From Modestobacter sp. DSM 44400 (lineage in GTDB: Bacteria > Actinomycetota > Actinomycetes > Mycobacteriales > Geodermatophilaceae): 64,000 nt of DNA. Every line of letters begins with the position of its first letter. Within the stretch, counting starts at the first letter, position 1. Made by a program: the position numbers and the translations under genes. Under the pieces are notes generated by a model, which saw only the letters and a program-made list of their open reading frames with translations, did no database searches and was not told the origin of the DNA. The stretch spans positions 26,206-90,205 of the forward strand of contig NZ_FNOZ01000016.1 of NCBI RefSeq assembly GCF_900107175.1, read 5' to 3'. Positions 50,300 to 59,426 of this stretch are shown piece by piece.

Positions 50300-53033
50300 G
50301 CAGCCCCCCGCCACCACACCACTGGACACCTCGACCGACCCAGCCCCCGGCACCGATCCCGCCGCGTCGCCCCCGCCGCACTGGGAGGCCGACGTGGTCG
50401 CCGCCGATGGCGGCACCGTGCACCTGCGCCCGATCACCCCGGCCGACGCCGACGGCATCGTCGGCCTGATGGACCGCAGCTCCGACCAGACCCGCTACTA
50501 CCGGTTCTTCGGGCCGATGCGGCGGCTGTCGGACAAGGAACTCCACCGCTTCACCCACGTCGACCACGTCGACCGGGTCGCCTTCGTGGTGCTGCTGGGC
50601 GAGGCGCTGATCGGCGTGGGCCGCTACGACCGTTACCCGGGCACCCGCGACGCCGAGGTGGCCTTCCTCATCGAGGACGCCCACCAGCGTCGCGGCCTCG
50701 GCTCGGTGCTGCTCGAGCATCTGGCCGCCGCCGCCCGGGAGCGCGACATCACCCAGTTCGTCGCCGAGGTGCTCAGCCAGAACAGCCCGATGGTCCGGGT
50801 CTTCCTGGACGCCGGGTACTCCGCACAGCGCTCCTATGCCGATGGCGTGGTCCACCTGACCTTCCCCATCGCCCCCACCGAGCAGAGCCTCTCGGTCACC
50901 TACGAGCGCGAGCAGCGCAGCGAGTCCCGCTCCATCGGCCGGCTCCTCACCCCGGGATCGGTGGCCGTGGTGGGCGCCAGCAACGACGAGACCAAGGTCG
51001 GCAATGCCGTCCTGCGCCACCTGCTGGACTACGGCTTCGCCGGCCCGATCTACCCGGTGAACCCGGCGGTCCGGCACGTCCGCGGGGTGCCGGCCTACGC
51101 CGGCATCGAGGCCATTCCGGACGACGTCGACCTCGCCGTGCTCGCCGTGCCCGCCGACGAGGTGCCCGCCGTCGTGGAGGCGTGCCGCCGCAAGAGCGTG
51201 CGTGGCCTGGTGGTGATCACCGGGGGGTTCGGGGAGACCGGCCCTGCGGGGCGCGCCGCCGAGCGGGAGCTGGTCGCCTCCGCCCGGGCGTCGGGCATGC
51301 GGGTAGTGGGCCCCAACTGCCTGGGCATCGTGAACACCGACCCGGCGGTCCGGCTGAACGCCAGCCTGGCCCCCGGCATCCCGGGCCGCGGACGGGTGGG
51401 CTTCTTCGCTCAGTCCGGAGCGCTGGGGGTCGCCCTGCTCGAGCGGGCCCGGGAGCGCGGCATCGGGCTGTCCAGCTTCGTCTCCGCCGGCAACCGCGCC
51501 GACGTCAGCGGCAACGACCTGCTGCAGTACTGGGCCACCGACCCGGCCACCGAGGTGGTGCTGCTGCACCTGGAGAGCTTCGGCAACCCGCGCAAGTTCG
51601 CCCGGCTGGCCCGCCGGATCGGGCGAACCAAGCCGGTCGTCGCGGTGAAGAGCGGGCGGCACGTGCGGATGACCGCCGGGCTGGCCGGCACCAGCGTCTC
51701 GGTGCCGGAGCAGTCGGTAGCCGCGCTGTTCGCCTCCGCCGGCGTCATCCGGGTCGACACGCTGGCCCAGCTCTTCGACGTCGGCACCCTGCTGGCCCAC
51801 CAGCCGCTGCCGGCCGGTGACCGGGTCGCGATCGTCGGCAACTCCACCGCGATGGGGGTGCTCGTCGCCGACGCCGTCCTGGAACAGGGTCTCGAGCTGG
51901 CCGACGACCGGCCGGTTGACATCGGTACCCGGGCCGGGCCGGAGGACTTTCGGGCCGCCCTGCAGACAGTCCTCGCCGACGAGGGCGTCGACGCGGTGGT
52001 GGCGGTCTTCCTGCCCGCACTGCTGCGCGGGTCGCAGGTTTTCGGCCGGGTGCTGCGGGAGGTCGCGGACGGCGCCACCAAGCCGGTGATCGCCAACTTC
52101 CTGTCCACCGACGGGATCCCCGACGAGCTCGCGGTCCGCGACGAGCAGGGCATGCCCGCGCGCGGGTCGGTGCCCTCGTTCTCCACCCCGGAGCGGGCCG
52201 TCATCGCCCTGGCCAAGGTCGCCGAGTACGCGCGCTGGCGGCGCCGTCCGATGGGCGTGGTCCCCGATCTGGAGGGCGTCGACGTCGAGGCGGCCCGGCA
52301 GCTCGTCGACCGGGTGCTCGCCGAGACCCCGGCCGGCCGGCCGCTCACCGACGAGGAGACCATCGAGCTGCTGGCGGCCTACCTGGTTCCTCTGCTGGGC
52401 ACCCGTCGGGTTCCCGACGTCGACGCCGCCGTCGCCGCGGCCGAGCAGATCGGCTATCCGGTGGTGCTGAAGTCCACCGCGCCCTGGCTGCGCGACCGGC
52501 GTGACCTCGGCGGCATGCGCTTCGACCTGGCCGACGCCGAGGACGTGCGCACCGCGTTCGCCGCCATCCCGGCCGGCGACCCGGTCATCGTCCAGGAGCA
52601 GGCCGCGCCCGGCGTCGCGACCGTGGTGGAGATCGTCGACGACCCCTCGTTCGGTGCGCTGGTCAGCTTCGGCCTGGGCGGGGTCGCCACCGACCTGCTC
52701 GGCGACCGGGCCTACCGCACGCTCCCACTGACCGACCTGGACGCCGCCGAGCTGGTCCGTGCCCCCCGCGCCTGGCCGCTGCTGAACGGCTACCGGGGGA
52801 GCGCACCCGCGGACTCGGCCGCGCTGGAGGACCTGCTGCTCCGCGTCGCGCAGCTCGCCGACGACCTGCCCGAGGTCCTCGGCCTGAGCCTCGAACCGGT
52901 GATCGTCGGACCGGCGGACGCCTGGCACGGCGGGCGGTCCCTGGTGGTCGCCGGCGCCTCGGTGCGGATCGGCCCGCCGACCGCGCGAGTCGCGCCGGGC
53001 CCACGGCGCATGTTCCGGCCCGACGTGAGCTGA
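50292..53033 (+). CDS. GNAT acetyltransferase fused to NDP-forming acyl-CoA synthetase-like protein
   Basis: Encodes 913 residues from GTG 50292, overlapping acuC. The N-terminal GNAT domain (about 30-195) has VHLRPITPADADGIVGLMDR, VAFLIEDAHQRRGLGSVLLE with the acetyl-CoA loop, and QNSPMVRVFLDAGYS. Then come a CoA-binding Rossmann domain (about 215-340; SVAVVGASNDETKVGNAVLR), a succinyl-CoA-ligase-like flavodoxin domain (GRVGFFAQSGALGVALLERA), and an ATP-grasp domain near the C-terminus (IGYPVVLKSTAPWLRDRRDL). This resembles Pat-type protein acetyltransferases, but with the GNAT domain in front rather than behind. Next to the deacetylase it probably controls acyl-CoA synthetases by lysine acylation. 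Confidence 0.93.
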   Translation: MTEQPPATTPLDTSTDPAPGTDPAASPPPHWEADVVAADGGTVHLRPITPADADGIVGLMDRSSDQTRYYRFFGPMRRLSDKELHRFTHVDHVDRVAFVVLLGEALIGVGRYDRYPGTRDAEVAFLIEDAHQRRGLGSVLLEHLAAAARERDITQFVAEVLSQNSPMVRVFLDAGYSAQRSYADGVVHLTFPIAPTEQSLSVTYEREQRSESRSIGRLLTPGSVAVVGASNDETKVGNAVLRHLLDYGFAGPIYPVNPAVRHVRGVPAYAGIEAIPDDVDLAVLAVPADEVPAVVEACRRKSVRGLVVITGGFGETGPAGRAAERELVASARASGMRVVGPNCLGIVNTDPAVRLNASLAPGIPGRGRVGFFAQSGALGVALLERARERGIGLSSFVSAGNRADVSGNDLLQYWATDPATEVVLLHLESFGNPRKFARLARRIGRTKPVVAVKSGRHVRMTAGLAGTSVSVPEQSVAALFASAGVIRVDTLAQLFDVGTLLAHQPLPAGDRVAIVGNSTAMGVLVADAVLEQGLELADDRPVDIGTRAGPEDFRAALQTVLADEGVDAVVAVFLPALLRGSQVFGRVLREVADGATKPVIANFLSTDGIPDELAVRDEQGMPARGSVPSFSTPERAVIALAKVAEYARWRRRPMGVVPDLEGVDVEAARQLVDRVLAETPAGRPLTDEETIELLAAYLVPLLGTRRVPDVDAAVAAAEQIGYPVVLKSTAPWLRDRRDLGGMRFDLADAEDVRTAFAAIPAGDPVIVQEQAAPGVATVVEIVDDPSFGALVSFGLGGVATDLLGDRAYRTLPLTDLDAAELVRAPRAWPLLNGYRGSAPADSAALEDLLLRVAQLADDLPEVLGLSLEPVIVGPADAWHGGRSLVVAGASVRIGPPTARVAPGPRRMFRPDVS

Positions 53034-53042
53034 GGAACGCCG

Positions 53043-53075
53043 AGAGCCGGCCACCTCGAGGAGGTGACCGGCTCT
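53043..53075. terminator. Bidirectional stem-loop terminator
   Basis: AGAGCCGGCCACCTC (53043-53057), loop GAG, GAGGTGACCGGCTCT (53061-53075): 14 of 15 pairs match. It lies between convergent stops (53033 and 53088). The plus strand continues GCGTGTTCTTCCTT, a moderately T-rich tail. It ends the acuC-acetyltransferase transcript and probably sigB transcripts from the other side. Confidence 0.88.
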
Positions 53076-53087
53076 GCGTGTTCTTCC

Positions 53088-54071
53088 TTACCCGAGATAA
53101 TCCCGTAGGGCGTCGGCGCGCTGCGGGTCGCGCAGCTTGGCCATCGTCTCGCGCTCGATCTGGCGGACGCGCTCCCGGGAGAGCCCGAAGCGCTTGCCGA
53201 TCTGCTCCAGGGTCCGCGGCTGCTCGCCGTCCAGACCGAATCGCATGATGACCACGTCGCGCTCGCGGGTCTCCAGGGTCGCCAGCACGTTGCGGACGTC
53301 AACCTTCATCATCTGGAACGCGACCGCATCCTCGGCGACGGCGGCGTCGGCGTCCTCGATGAAGTCACCGAGTCGCGACTCCTCGTCTGCGCCCACGGTC
53401 TGGTCCAGGCTCACCAGGTCGCGGGAGTACTCCAGTAGCTCGGTGATCCGCTCCGCGGTCAGGTCGAGCTCGAGGCCGAGCTCCTCCGGGGTGGGCTCCC
53501 GCTCCAGCTCCTGGAAGATCCGGCGCCGGGTGCGCACCACCTTGTTGACCTGCTCGGCCAGGTGGACGGGCAGCCGGATGGTGCGGCCGGAGTCGGCCAT
53601 CGCGCGGGTGATGGCCTGGCGGATCCACCACGTCGCGTAGGTCGAGAACTTGAAGCCCTTGGTGTAGTCGAACTTCTCCACCGCGCGGATCAGGCCGACG
53701 TTGCCCTCCTGGATCAGGTCCAGGAACGTCATGCCGTGGCCGGTGTAGCGCTTGGCGACCGACACCACGAGCCGGAGGTTGGCCTCCAGCAGATGGGCCT
53801 TGGCGGCCTTGCCGTCAGCGGCGAGGGTCTTGTAGTCGCGCTTGACCGCTGGGGTGAGCTGCTTCTCGGCGAGCAGCCGGTCGGCGTAGAGGCCGGCCTC
53901 GATCCGTTTGGCCAGCTCCACTTCCTGCTCGGCGGTCAGCAGCGCGGTCTTGCCGATGGTGTTGAGGTAGACGCGCACCAGGTCCGTCGACACCAGACCG
54001 CTGGTGTCCGGGGCACGGCGCGGCGAGCGCACCTCGAGAGTGTCGGTCGGGGAGGACTGCAGCAGCGTCAC
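53088..54071 (-). CDS. sigB: RNA polymerase sigma factor SigB-type (group 2 sigma-70)
   Basis: Encodes 327 residues from GTG 54071. All sigma-70 regions are present: region 1.2 [20 protein letters not shown], region 2 [20 protein letters not shown], then [20 protein letters not shown] and [20 protein letters not shown], region 3 [20 protein letters not shown], and region 4 [20 protein letters not shown]. The long acidic region 1.1 of principal sigma factors is missing, so this is a group 2 factor used in stress or stationary phase. It sits in the ideR neighbourhood, as in mycobacteria. A possible ECF-type promoter lies upstream. Confidence 0.95.
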   Translation of the reverse strand: MTLLQSSPTDTLEVRSPRRAPDTSGLVSTDLVRVYLNTIGKTALLTAEQEVELAKRIEAGLYADRLLAEKQLTPAVKRDYKTLAADGKAAKAHLLEANLRLVVSVAKRYTGHGMTFLDLIQEGNVGLIRAVEKFDYTKGFKFSTYATWWIRQAITRAMADSGRTIRLPVHLAEQVNKVVRTRRRIFQELEREPTPEELGLELDLTAERITELLEYSRDLVSLDQTVGADEESRLGDFIEDADAAVAEDAVAFQMMKVDVRNVLATLETRERDVVIMRFGLDGEQPRTLEQIGKRFGLSRERVRQIERETMAKLRDPQRADALRDYLG

Positions 54072-54215
54072 GATGAGTCTTCGTCCTTGCTTCGGGGTCT
54101 GGATGCGTACCCAGCGGAAACGGGTGCGGCATCCCGGCGCGATCGGTGCAGAGCGACGGCCCGGGATCGCCGGGTGGCTCTGGGTCCCTCATGTCCGGTG
54201 TGGTACATCGTGTCC

Positions 54216-54241
54216 AACGGATCGAGCGTGGTCGGTGTTCC
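54216..54241 (-). promoter_or_regulatory. Possible ECF-sigma promoter of sigB
   Basis: On the minus strand GGAAC (54241-54237) is followed by 18 bases and GTT (54218-54216). GGAAC-N17/19-GTT is the pattern of SigE/SigH-type promoters that drive sigB in mycobacteria. It is about 145 bp before the start codon. Short motifs occur by chance, so this is only a candidate. The rest of 54072-54327 shows no coding frame. Confidence 0.4.
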
Positions 54242-54327
54242 ACCGCGGTCCAACTCACAGCAAACGGCCAGTGGCCGGATAGTTACCCGGTCTGCCGGCG
54301 TCGTGCACGTCCGTCCCGGACGGGCAC

Positions 54328-54759
54328 TCAGACCTCGAGTTGCACCGTCATCGGGCCCTCGTTCACCGACGCGACCTGCATCCGCGCACCGAACACCCCG
54401 GTCGCCACGGTGGTGCCCCGCCGGCGCAGCTCGGCGACCACCTCGGCGACCAGCGGCTCGGCCACCTTCCAGGGCGCGGCGTCGGCCCAGGACGGGCGGC
54501 GGCCCTTGCGGGTGTCGGCGTACAGGGTGAACTGGCTCACCACCAGGACGGCCAGGCCGAGGTCGCCCACCGACCGGGCGCCGTCCCCGGTCGGGAAGAC
54601 CCGCAGCTCGTGCACCTTCCGCGCCAGCGTCCGTGCGCGGTCCCCGTCGTCGTCGTGGCCGACCCCGACCAGCGCCAGCAGTCCGGCGCCGATGGCGCCG
54701 ACGACCTCGCCGTCCACGGTCACCGACGCCTCGCTCACCCGGGTCACGACGGCACGCAC
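54328..54759 (-). CDS. dtd: D-aminoacyl-tRNA deacylase
   Basis: Encodes 143 residues from ATG 54759, the normal length. MRAVVTRVSEASVTVDGEVV opens the family. The two active-site motifs are VVSQFTLYADTRKGRRPSW (S-Q-x-T/L) and SVNEGPMTVQLEV, where the usual N-x-G-P-x-T is conserved. The enzyme removes D-amino acids, and glycine from tRNA-Ala, protecting translation. It is cytoplasmic and stands divergent from the HhH-GPD gene. Confidence 0.97.
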   Translation of the reverse strand: MRAVVTRVSEASVTVDGEVVGAIGAGLLALVGVGHDDDGDRARTLARKVHELRVFPTGDGARSVGDLGLAVLVVSQFTLYADTRKGRRPSWADAAPWKVAEPLVAEVVAELRRRGTTVATGVFGARMQVASVNEGPMTVQLEV

Positions 54760-54802
54760 GGGCCCATCCTGACCGGTGGCCCGGTCGGGCAGGATCCAGG
54801 GC

Positions 54803-55402
54803 GTGCCGACCCTCCACCTCGCCCCGGACGACGCCGCTGACGAGCTGCTGAGCCGGGACCCGCTGGCCCTGCTGATCGGGATGCTGCTGGACCAGCAGTT
54901 CCCGATCGAGCGGGCCTTCGGCTCGCCCCGCCTGCTGGCCGACCGGCTGGGCGTCCAGACGCTGTCGGCGGCCGAGCTCGCCGCGTGTGACCCCGACGTG
55001 CTGAAGGCGCACTTCGCCGGCCCGCCGGCGCTGCACCGCTACCCGGGCTCGATGGCCCGCCGCACGCAGGAGCTGGCCCGCGCGCTGGTCGAGCGCTACG
55101 ACGGCCGGGCCGACGCGGTGTGGGCCGACGTCCCCGACGGCGCGACGCTGCTGCGCCGGCTGGGGGAGCTGCCCGGCTTCGGCGCCCAGAAGGCGAGGAT
55201 CTTCCTCGCGCTGCTCGGCAAGCAGTGCGGCGTGACGCCGCCGGGGTGGCGAGAGACGGCGGGGGCGTACGGCGAGGACGGCGCCCGACGCTCGGTCGCC
55301 GACATCACCGACCCGGCGACGCTGGCCGAGGTGCGGGCGACCAAGCAGGCGGCGAAGCAGGCTGCCAAAGACGCGAAGGCGGCCCCGGCCGGAACGGCCT
55401 GA
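54803..55402 (+). CDS. HhH-GPD-type base excision DNA repair protein
   Basis: Encodes 199 residues from GTG 54803; GTG 54776 is an alternative that adds nine residues. It begins VPTLHLAPDDAADELLSRDP, then LALLIGMLLDQQFPIERAFG, the first helices of HhH glycosylase-like folds. The helix-hairpin-helix is LRRLGELPGFGAQKARIFLA. The expected catalytic Asp/Lys pair and iron-sulphur cysteines of EndoIII/MutY are not evident, so substrate is uncertain. The family is widespread in actinobacteria and named HhH-GPD-type by homology. The C-terminal 25 residues are Lys/Ala-rich and may bind DNA. Confidence 0.9.
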   Translation: MPTLHLAPDDAADELLSRDPLALLIGMLLDQQFPIERAFGSPRLLADRLGVQTLSAAELAACDPDVLKAHFAGPPALHRYPGSMARRTQELARALVERYDGRADAVWADVPDGATLLRRLGELPGFGAQKARIFLALLGKQCGVTPPGWRETAGAYGEDGARRSVADITDPATLAEVRATKQAAKQAAKDAKAAPAGTA

Positions 55403-55574
55403 CGACGCTCCCGCCACCTCGCTCAGGAGGGTCCGCGAGGCCCCTGCATCGCACACCATCGAGTGGCACCATGGGTCCAGGAGCCGGGGGCTCCGGGGGC
55501 CGGTCGCACCACCCAGCAGGACCCACCGCCGACCACCGCCGCCCTTCCCCCGGCCAGCTCAGGGAAGGGCACCC

Positions 55575-55931
55575 GTGGCCTCCAGCCAGCAGTTCCCGCA
55601 CCGCGATCCCTCCGGCGCCAGCCGCGTCGAGCCGGTCCTCATCACCGAGGCGGAGCCCAGCCAAGGTGAGCAGCAGCGCGCCCGCAAACGGCGCTACGTG
55701 ATCACGATGGGCATCCGCGCGCTGAGCCTGATCGCGGCCGCGCTGACCTACCAGGTGTCGGTCTGGCTGATGGCGGTCTTCGCCGTCCTCGGCACGGTGC
55801 TGCCATGGTTCGCCGTTGTCATGGCCAACGACCGCCCGCCGAAGAAGCGGGTCGACGTGAACCGGTACACCCCGCCCCGGCCGGACCGGGTGCTGGAGTC
55901 GGAAAAGTCGGCGCGCGTCATCGACATGTGA
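55575..55931 (+). CDS. DUF3099 membrane protein
   Basis: Encodes 118 residues from GTG 55575 after GGGAAGGG. Two close membrane helices are seen: ITMGIRALSLIAAALTYQVS and WLMAVFAVLGTVLPWFAVVM. The cytoplasmic C-terminus has the conserved ANDRPPKKRVDVNRYTPPRP. DUF3099 is an actinobacterial family found close to sigB, DUF3039 and ideR; function unknown. The 172 bp before it (55403-55574) contain no gene and probably hold its promoter. Confidence 0.93.
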   Translation: MASSQQFPHRDPSGASRVEPVLITEAEPSQGEQQRARKRRYVITMGIRALSLIAAALTYQVSVWLMAVFAVLGTVLPWFAVVMANDRPPKKRVDVNRYTPPRPDRVLESEKSARVIDM

Positions 55932-55933
55932 TC

Positions 55934-55970
55934 CCACCTCCGGTGGCGGAGATGCACGGCTTCGCCGTGC
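55934..55970. terminator. Tandem hairpins between convergent genes
   Basis: CCACC-TCC-GGTGG (55934-55946) is followed by GCACGGC-TTC-GCCGTGC (55954-55970), a perfect 7-bp stem with a UUCG-type loop. They lie between the DUF3099 stop (55931) and the kinase stop (55986) and probably terminate both transcripts. Confidence 0.75.
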
Positions 55971-55985
55971 CGTGGAGAGCGGGCC

Positions 55986-56882
55986 TCAGCGGGCGCCGGC
56001 CCGCCCGACCACGGTCGCGGCCCGTGCCAGCCCCGCCGCGAGCGCGGTGGCCGGATCGGGCCGTCCGCCGGCCACTACCCACGCGCCGAGCACGCCGGCG
56101 ACGAATGCGTCGCCCGCGCCGGTGGTGTCGACGACCGTCGCCGGGTGTGCGGGGGCGTGCACCAGCTCGTCGCCAGCAGCCCAGAGCGCACCTTCGGCAC
56201 CCAGGCTCACCACGACGACCGGGTGCACGCCGGCCAGCGTCCGGGCCGCGTCGCCCAGGTCGGCGCACCCGGTCAGCAGCCGGGCCTCCTCGGCGTTGGG
56301 CATCAGCAGGGTGGCCGCGGCCGTGTCGGACACCCAGCGCTCCACCCCGTACGCGGTCAGCGGCCCGGTGGACGCCGGGTCCAGGGACACCGTGCACCCG
56401 GCCGCCACCGCTGCGGCCAGCGCCGCGAGCCCCGCATCGCGGGGGCCCGGGTCCAGCAGCGTGTAGCCGGACAGGTGCAGGTGGGCGTTGGGCGTCGGCG
56501 GTGGCACGTCGGCCGGGCGCAGCGCCAGGTTTGCGCCCCGGTCGGCCAGCATGCTGCGCTGCCCGTCGGGCTCGACCAGGCTGACGATGGTCCCGGTGGC
56601 GCCCCCCGGCACGGTGCGCAGCGCCAGCCGGACGCCGGCCGCGGCGAGCTCACCGGCCAGCGCCGTCCCGGCCGCGTCGTCGCCGATGCACCCGGCCAGC
56701 AGCACCGTCGTCCCCAGGGCGGCGAGGTGCGCCGCCACGTTCGCCCCCGCCCCGCCGCCGCGGGTGGCGATCGACGCCGACCGGTCGGAGCCGGGCGCCG
56801 GCGTGCCGGTAAGCAGGACCACGACATCGGTGGCGACGTCGCCCACCACCACGACGGCCGGCGCAGGCTGGTCGCCGGCCAC
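55986..56882 (-). CDS. psuK: PfkB family carbohydrate kinase, probable pseudouridine kinase
   Basis: Encodes 298 residues from GTG 56882, two bases after the psuG stop. Ribokinase-fold motifs: VVVVGDVATDVVVLLTGTPA at the start, RGGGAGANVAAHLAALGTTV (substrate-binding G-G-x-x-x-N), and the catalytic VVDTTGAGDAFVAGVLGAWV (anion hole and Asp). PfkB kinases next to psuG phosphorylate pseudouridine to its 5'-phosphate, which PsuG then splits to uracil and ribose 5-phosphate. The assignment as PsuK rests on the gene pair; the domain alone would only say sugar/nucleoside kinase. Confidence 0.88.
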   Translation of the reverse strand: MAGDQPAPAVVVVGDVATDVVVLLTGTPAPGSDRSASIATRGGGAGANVAAHLAALGTTVLLAGCIGDDAAGTALAGELAAAGVRLALRTVPGGATGTIVSLVEPDGQRSMLADRGANLALRPADVPPPTPNAHLHLSGYTLLDPGPRDAGLAALAAAVAAGCTVSLDPASTGPLTAYGVERWVSDTAAATLLMPNAEEARLLTGCADLGDAARTLAGVHPVVVVSLGAEGALWAAGDELVHAPAHPATVVDTTGAGDAFVAGVLGAWVVAGGRPDPATALAAGLARAATVVGRAGAR

Positions 56883-56884
56883 GG

Positions 56885-57826
56885 TCAGCGGGGGAGTGCG
56901 GCGAGCTCGGCCGCGATCTGCCCGGCCAGCTCGGCGTTGCGCAGCACCAGCCGCACGTTGACCGCCAGGCTCGCCCCGCCGCTGGCCCGGTGCAGGTGGT
57001 CGAGGATGAACGGGGTCACGTCCTTGCCGCGCGCCCCGGCGGCGTCCGCGGCGGCCAGGGCGTCGGTGATCACCCGGTCGTGCAGCTCCGCGTCCAACTG
57101 CTCCTCGACCGGCAGCGGGTTGGCCACCACCACCGCCCCGGGCGCCAGCGCGCCGCGGGCCGCAAAGACGGCGGCGGCCTGCCCGGCGTCCTGGACCGAC
57201 CAGTCCAGCGGGGAGCCGGAGTCGGCGACGTAGAACCCGGGAAAACGGAGTGTGCGGTAGCCCACCACGGTGACCGACAGGCTCTCCAGGCGCTCCAGCG
57301 TGGCCGGGACGTCGAGGATGGACTTCACGCCGGCACAGACGACGACCAGCGAGATCCGGGCCAGGGCGACGAGGTCGGCGGACTCGTCGAACGTGTCGCT
57401 GGCGTGCCGGTGCACCCCGCCCAGCCCGCCGGTGGCGAACACCCCGATGCCGGCCTGCGCGGCCAGCAGTGCCGTGCTGGACACGGTGGTGGCCCCGCTG
57501 CGCCCCAGGGCCGCGGCGACGGGGAGGTCCCGGACACCCAGCTTGGCCAGTTCGGGATCGGCGCACACCCGGTCGACCTCGGCGGCGGTGAGGCCCACGT
57601 GCGGCATCCCGTCCAGGACGGCGATGGTGGCCGGCACCGCGCCCCCCGTGCGGACGGCGGCCTCCACGTCGTCGGCCGCCTGCCGGTTCTCCGGTCGCGG
57701 CAGGCCGTGCGCCAGCAGGGTGCTCTCCAGCGCCACGACCGGGCGCCCGGCGGCGAGCGCCTCCGCCACCTCGGGGGACAGGACGGCGGGCACTGTCGGG
57801 CGCGGGGAACCGGCGGGGATCTGCAC
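56885..57826 (-). CDS. psuG: Pseudouridine-5'-phosphate glycosidase
   Basis: Encodes 313 residues from GTG 57826; a longer frame to 57886 looks non-coding. The family signature is strong: RPVVALESTLLAHGLPRPEN, GAVPATIAVLDGMPHVGLTA, FATGGLGGVHRHASDTFDES, VCAGVKSILDVPATLERLES, and KDVTPFILDHLHRASGG. The lysine of AGVKSILD is the Schiff-base residue in the family. The enzyme breaks the C-C bond of pseudouridine 5'-phosphate reversibly. It is cotranscribed with the kinase gene for salvage of pseudouridine from RNA turnover. Confidence 0.96.
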   Translation of the reverse strand: MQIPAGSPRPTVPAVLSPEVAEALAAGRPVVALESTLLAHGLPRPENRQAADDVEAAVRTGGAVPATIAVLDGMPHVGLTAAEVDRVCADPELAKLGVRDLPVAAALGRSGATTVSSTALLAAQAGIGVFATGGLGGVHRHASDTFDESADLVALARISLVVVCAGVKSILDVPATLERLESLSVTVVGYRTLRFPGFYVADSGSPLDWSVQDAGQAAAVFAARGALAPGAVVVANPLPVEEQLDAELHDRVITDALAAADAAGARGKDVTPFILDHLHRASGGASLAVNVRLVLRNAELAGQIAAELAALPR

Positions 57827-57906
57827 CCTGTCATCATGGACGGCGGTGCAGCGTCGGCCGGCGCCCCCCGGCGCCCGGCCCCGCACCCCGACCCATGGGA
57901 GCAGCC

Positions 57907-58137
57907 GTGAGCAGCAGCGACATCCTCGAGCGCCCGGACGTCCGCGAGTCCGAGACCGGCAACGCCAACGAGGTGTTCCACTACGTCAAGAAGAACAAGA
58001 TCGCCGAGAGTGCCGTCATGGGCACCATGGTCGAGGCGCTGTGTGGCGAGGTGTTCCCGGTGACCAAGACCCCGAAGCCCGGTAGCCCGGTGTGCCCGGC
58101 CTGCAAGGAGGTCTACGAGCAGCTCAAGCGCGACTGA
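57907..58137 (+). CDS. DUF3039 protein (zinc-ribbon-like)
   Basis: Encodes 76 residues from GTG 57907, preceded by GGGAGCA. Conserved core: ANEVFHYVKKNKIAESAVMG then ALCGEVFPVTKTPKPGSPVC PAC, with three cysteines (C, and C-x-x-C) that may bind zinc. DUF3039 is a small actinobacterial family located near sigB and DUF3099 in many genomes. Function unknown; a nucleic-acid or RNA-polymerase-linked role is only a guess. Divergent from psuG. The 107 bp after it contain no gene. Confidence 0.93.
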   Translation: MSSSDILERPDVRESETGNANEVFHYVKKNKIAESAVMGTMVEALCGEVFPVTKTPKPGSPVCPACKEVYEQLKRD

Positions 58138-58244
58138 GTTGAACTGCCGGCCTCCGGCCCCCACCGCGGCCAGGTGCATGGACGGGTTGCGCTGAGCCGG
58201 TTCCCGGGTCGGACCGCGCTCCGCGCGGGGATCCGCAGACCCTC

Positions 58245-59366
58245 TCAGCGCATGCCCAGCTTGCGGGCCTCCAGCTCGATCTTGGCCGCGCGGCGGCGGC
58301 GCCGGCGGCGGTCGTGTCGCCGCTGCTGCGCCGGCCAGTGGGCCTCGATGGTGGCGTTGAGCTCCGCGCCCAGCAGCGTGGACATGCCGAGGAAGAAGCA
58401 GAACAGCAGGGCCGCGATCGGCGCCGCGAGCGCCCCGTAGGGCAGCGCGGTGGTCAGGATGTCGGCCACGTAGGCGCGCAGCAGCGTGGCCGCCACGACG
58501 AAGAACGCCATCGCGAAGACTGCACCGGGCAGGTGGCGGTGCCACGGGACACGCTTGGGGAGCGTCACGTGGTACAGGCTGGTCAGGGCCAGGACGAGGC
58601 CCACCAGCACGAGCGGCCAGTAGACGGCGTTGACCAGTAGGGTCGCGGTGGGCCGCCAGTGCAGTGGCAGCAACGAGACGAGCACCTCCCGGCCCAACAC
58701 CAACAGGGGCAGGGTCAGGACGGCGACCACCAGCGCCACCACGAACAGCCACAGCGCCATCAGCCGGGTGGTGATCGGCCCCCGGACGTCGCGCTGGTCG
58801 TAGGCGATGACGATGGTGTTGACAAAGGTCGCGGTTGCCGACGAGCCCGCCCACAACGACAGGACGAAGCCGACGCTGACCACCTCGAGCCGTCCAGACC
58901 CCAGGATGTCGTCCAGGGTGGGTCGCACGAGCGAGTCGATGACGTCGGGGGTCACCCCCTCGGAGGCCAGCGTGAGCAGCCGGTCCTGGATCTCCTGCAC
59001 GCGATCGGCGCCGATCCAGTCACCGAGGTAGCCCAGCGAACCGAGCAGCCCGATCAGCAACGGCGGGACCGAGAGCACCTGCCAGAAGGCGGCCTCGGCG
59101 GACAGTCCGAGGATGCGGTCGCCCCAGGCCTTGGCCACCGTGCGGCCGAGCAGTTGCAGCGGGATGCCGACCACCGCCGGGAGACGGTCCAGCCGGGACC
59201 CGAACGCGCGTGCCGGTCGTGCAGTCGCTGTAGCGACCGTGGCGTCGATGGCCGCCGCAGGATCCACCGGTCCGTCGGCGTCCGGCTGCGGACCGCGTTC
59301 GTCCAGGTCACCGGCGTGCGCCGATGGACCGGACGGGACGAGGTGGGCCACCGGCCCAGTGTGCAC
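58245..59366 (-). CDS. YihY/BrkB family membrane protein
   Basis: Encodes 373 residues from GTG 59366. A long polar N-terminus (about 60 residues) precedes six or so helices. Family features: LSAEAAFWQVLSVPPLLIGL, FVLSLWAGSSATATFVNTIV, and HLPGAVFAMAFFVVAATLLR, then GALAAPIAALLFCFFLGMST. The C-terminus is strongly basic (HDRRRRRRRAAKIELEARKL). It is more diverged from the 25219-26196 protein than from the mycobacterial member located near sigB. The role is unknown; envelope transport is possible. Confidence 0.92.
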   Translation of the reverse strand: MHTGPVAHLVPSGPSAHAGDLDERGPQPDADGPVDPAAAIDATVATATARPARAFGSRLDRLPAVVGIPLQLLGRTVAKAWGDRILGLSAEAAFWQVLSVPPLLIGLLGSLGYLGDWIGADRVQEIQDRLLTLASEGVTPDVIDSLVRPTLDDILGSGRLEVVSVGFVLSLWAGSSATATFVNTIVIAYDQRDVRGPITTRLMALWLFVVALVVAVLTLPLLVLGREVLVSLLPLHWRPTATLLVNAVYWPLVLVGLVLALTSLYHVTLPKRVPWHRHLPGAVFAMAFFVVAATLLRAYVADILTTALPYGALAAPIAALLFCFFLGMSTLLGAELNATIEAHWPAQQRRHDRRRRRRRAAKIELEARKLGMR

Positions 59367-59426
59367 GGCAGGGCGCGCCGTGGTGCGTCTACGGTTCGGA
59401 CACGCCCACTCAGGCGGGGAGACGGC

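Noticed and set aside
50235..53054. 939-codon minus-strand ORF opposite the acetyltransferase fusion
   Set aside because: Antisense shadow; no domain and the start lies in the terminator region.
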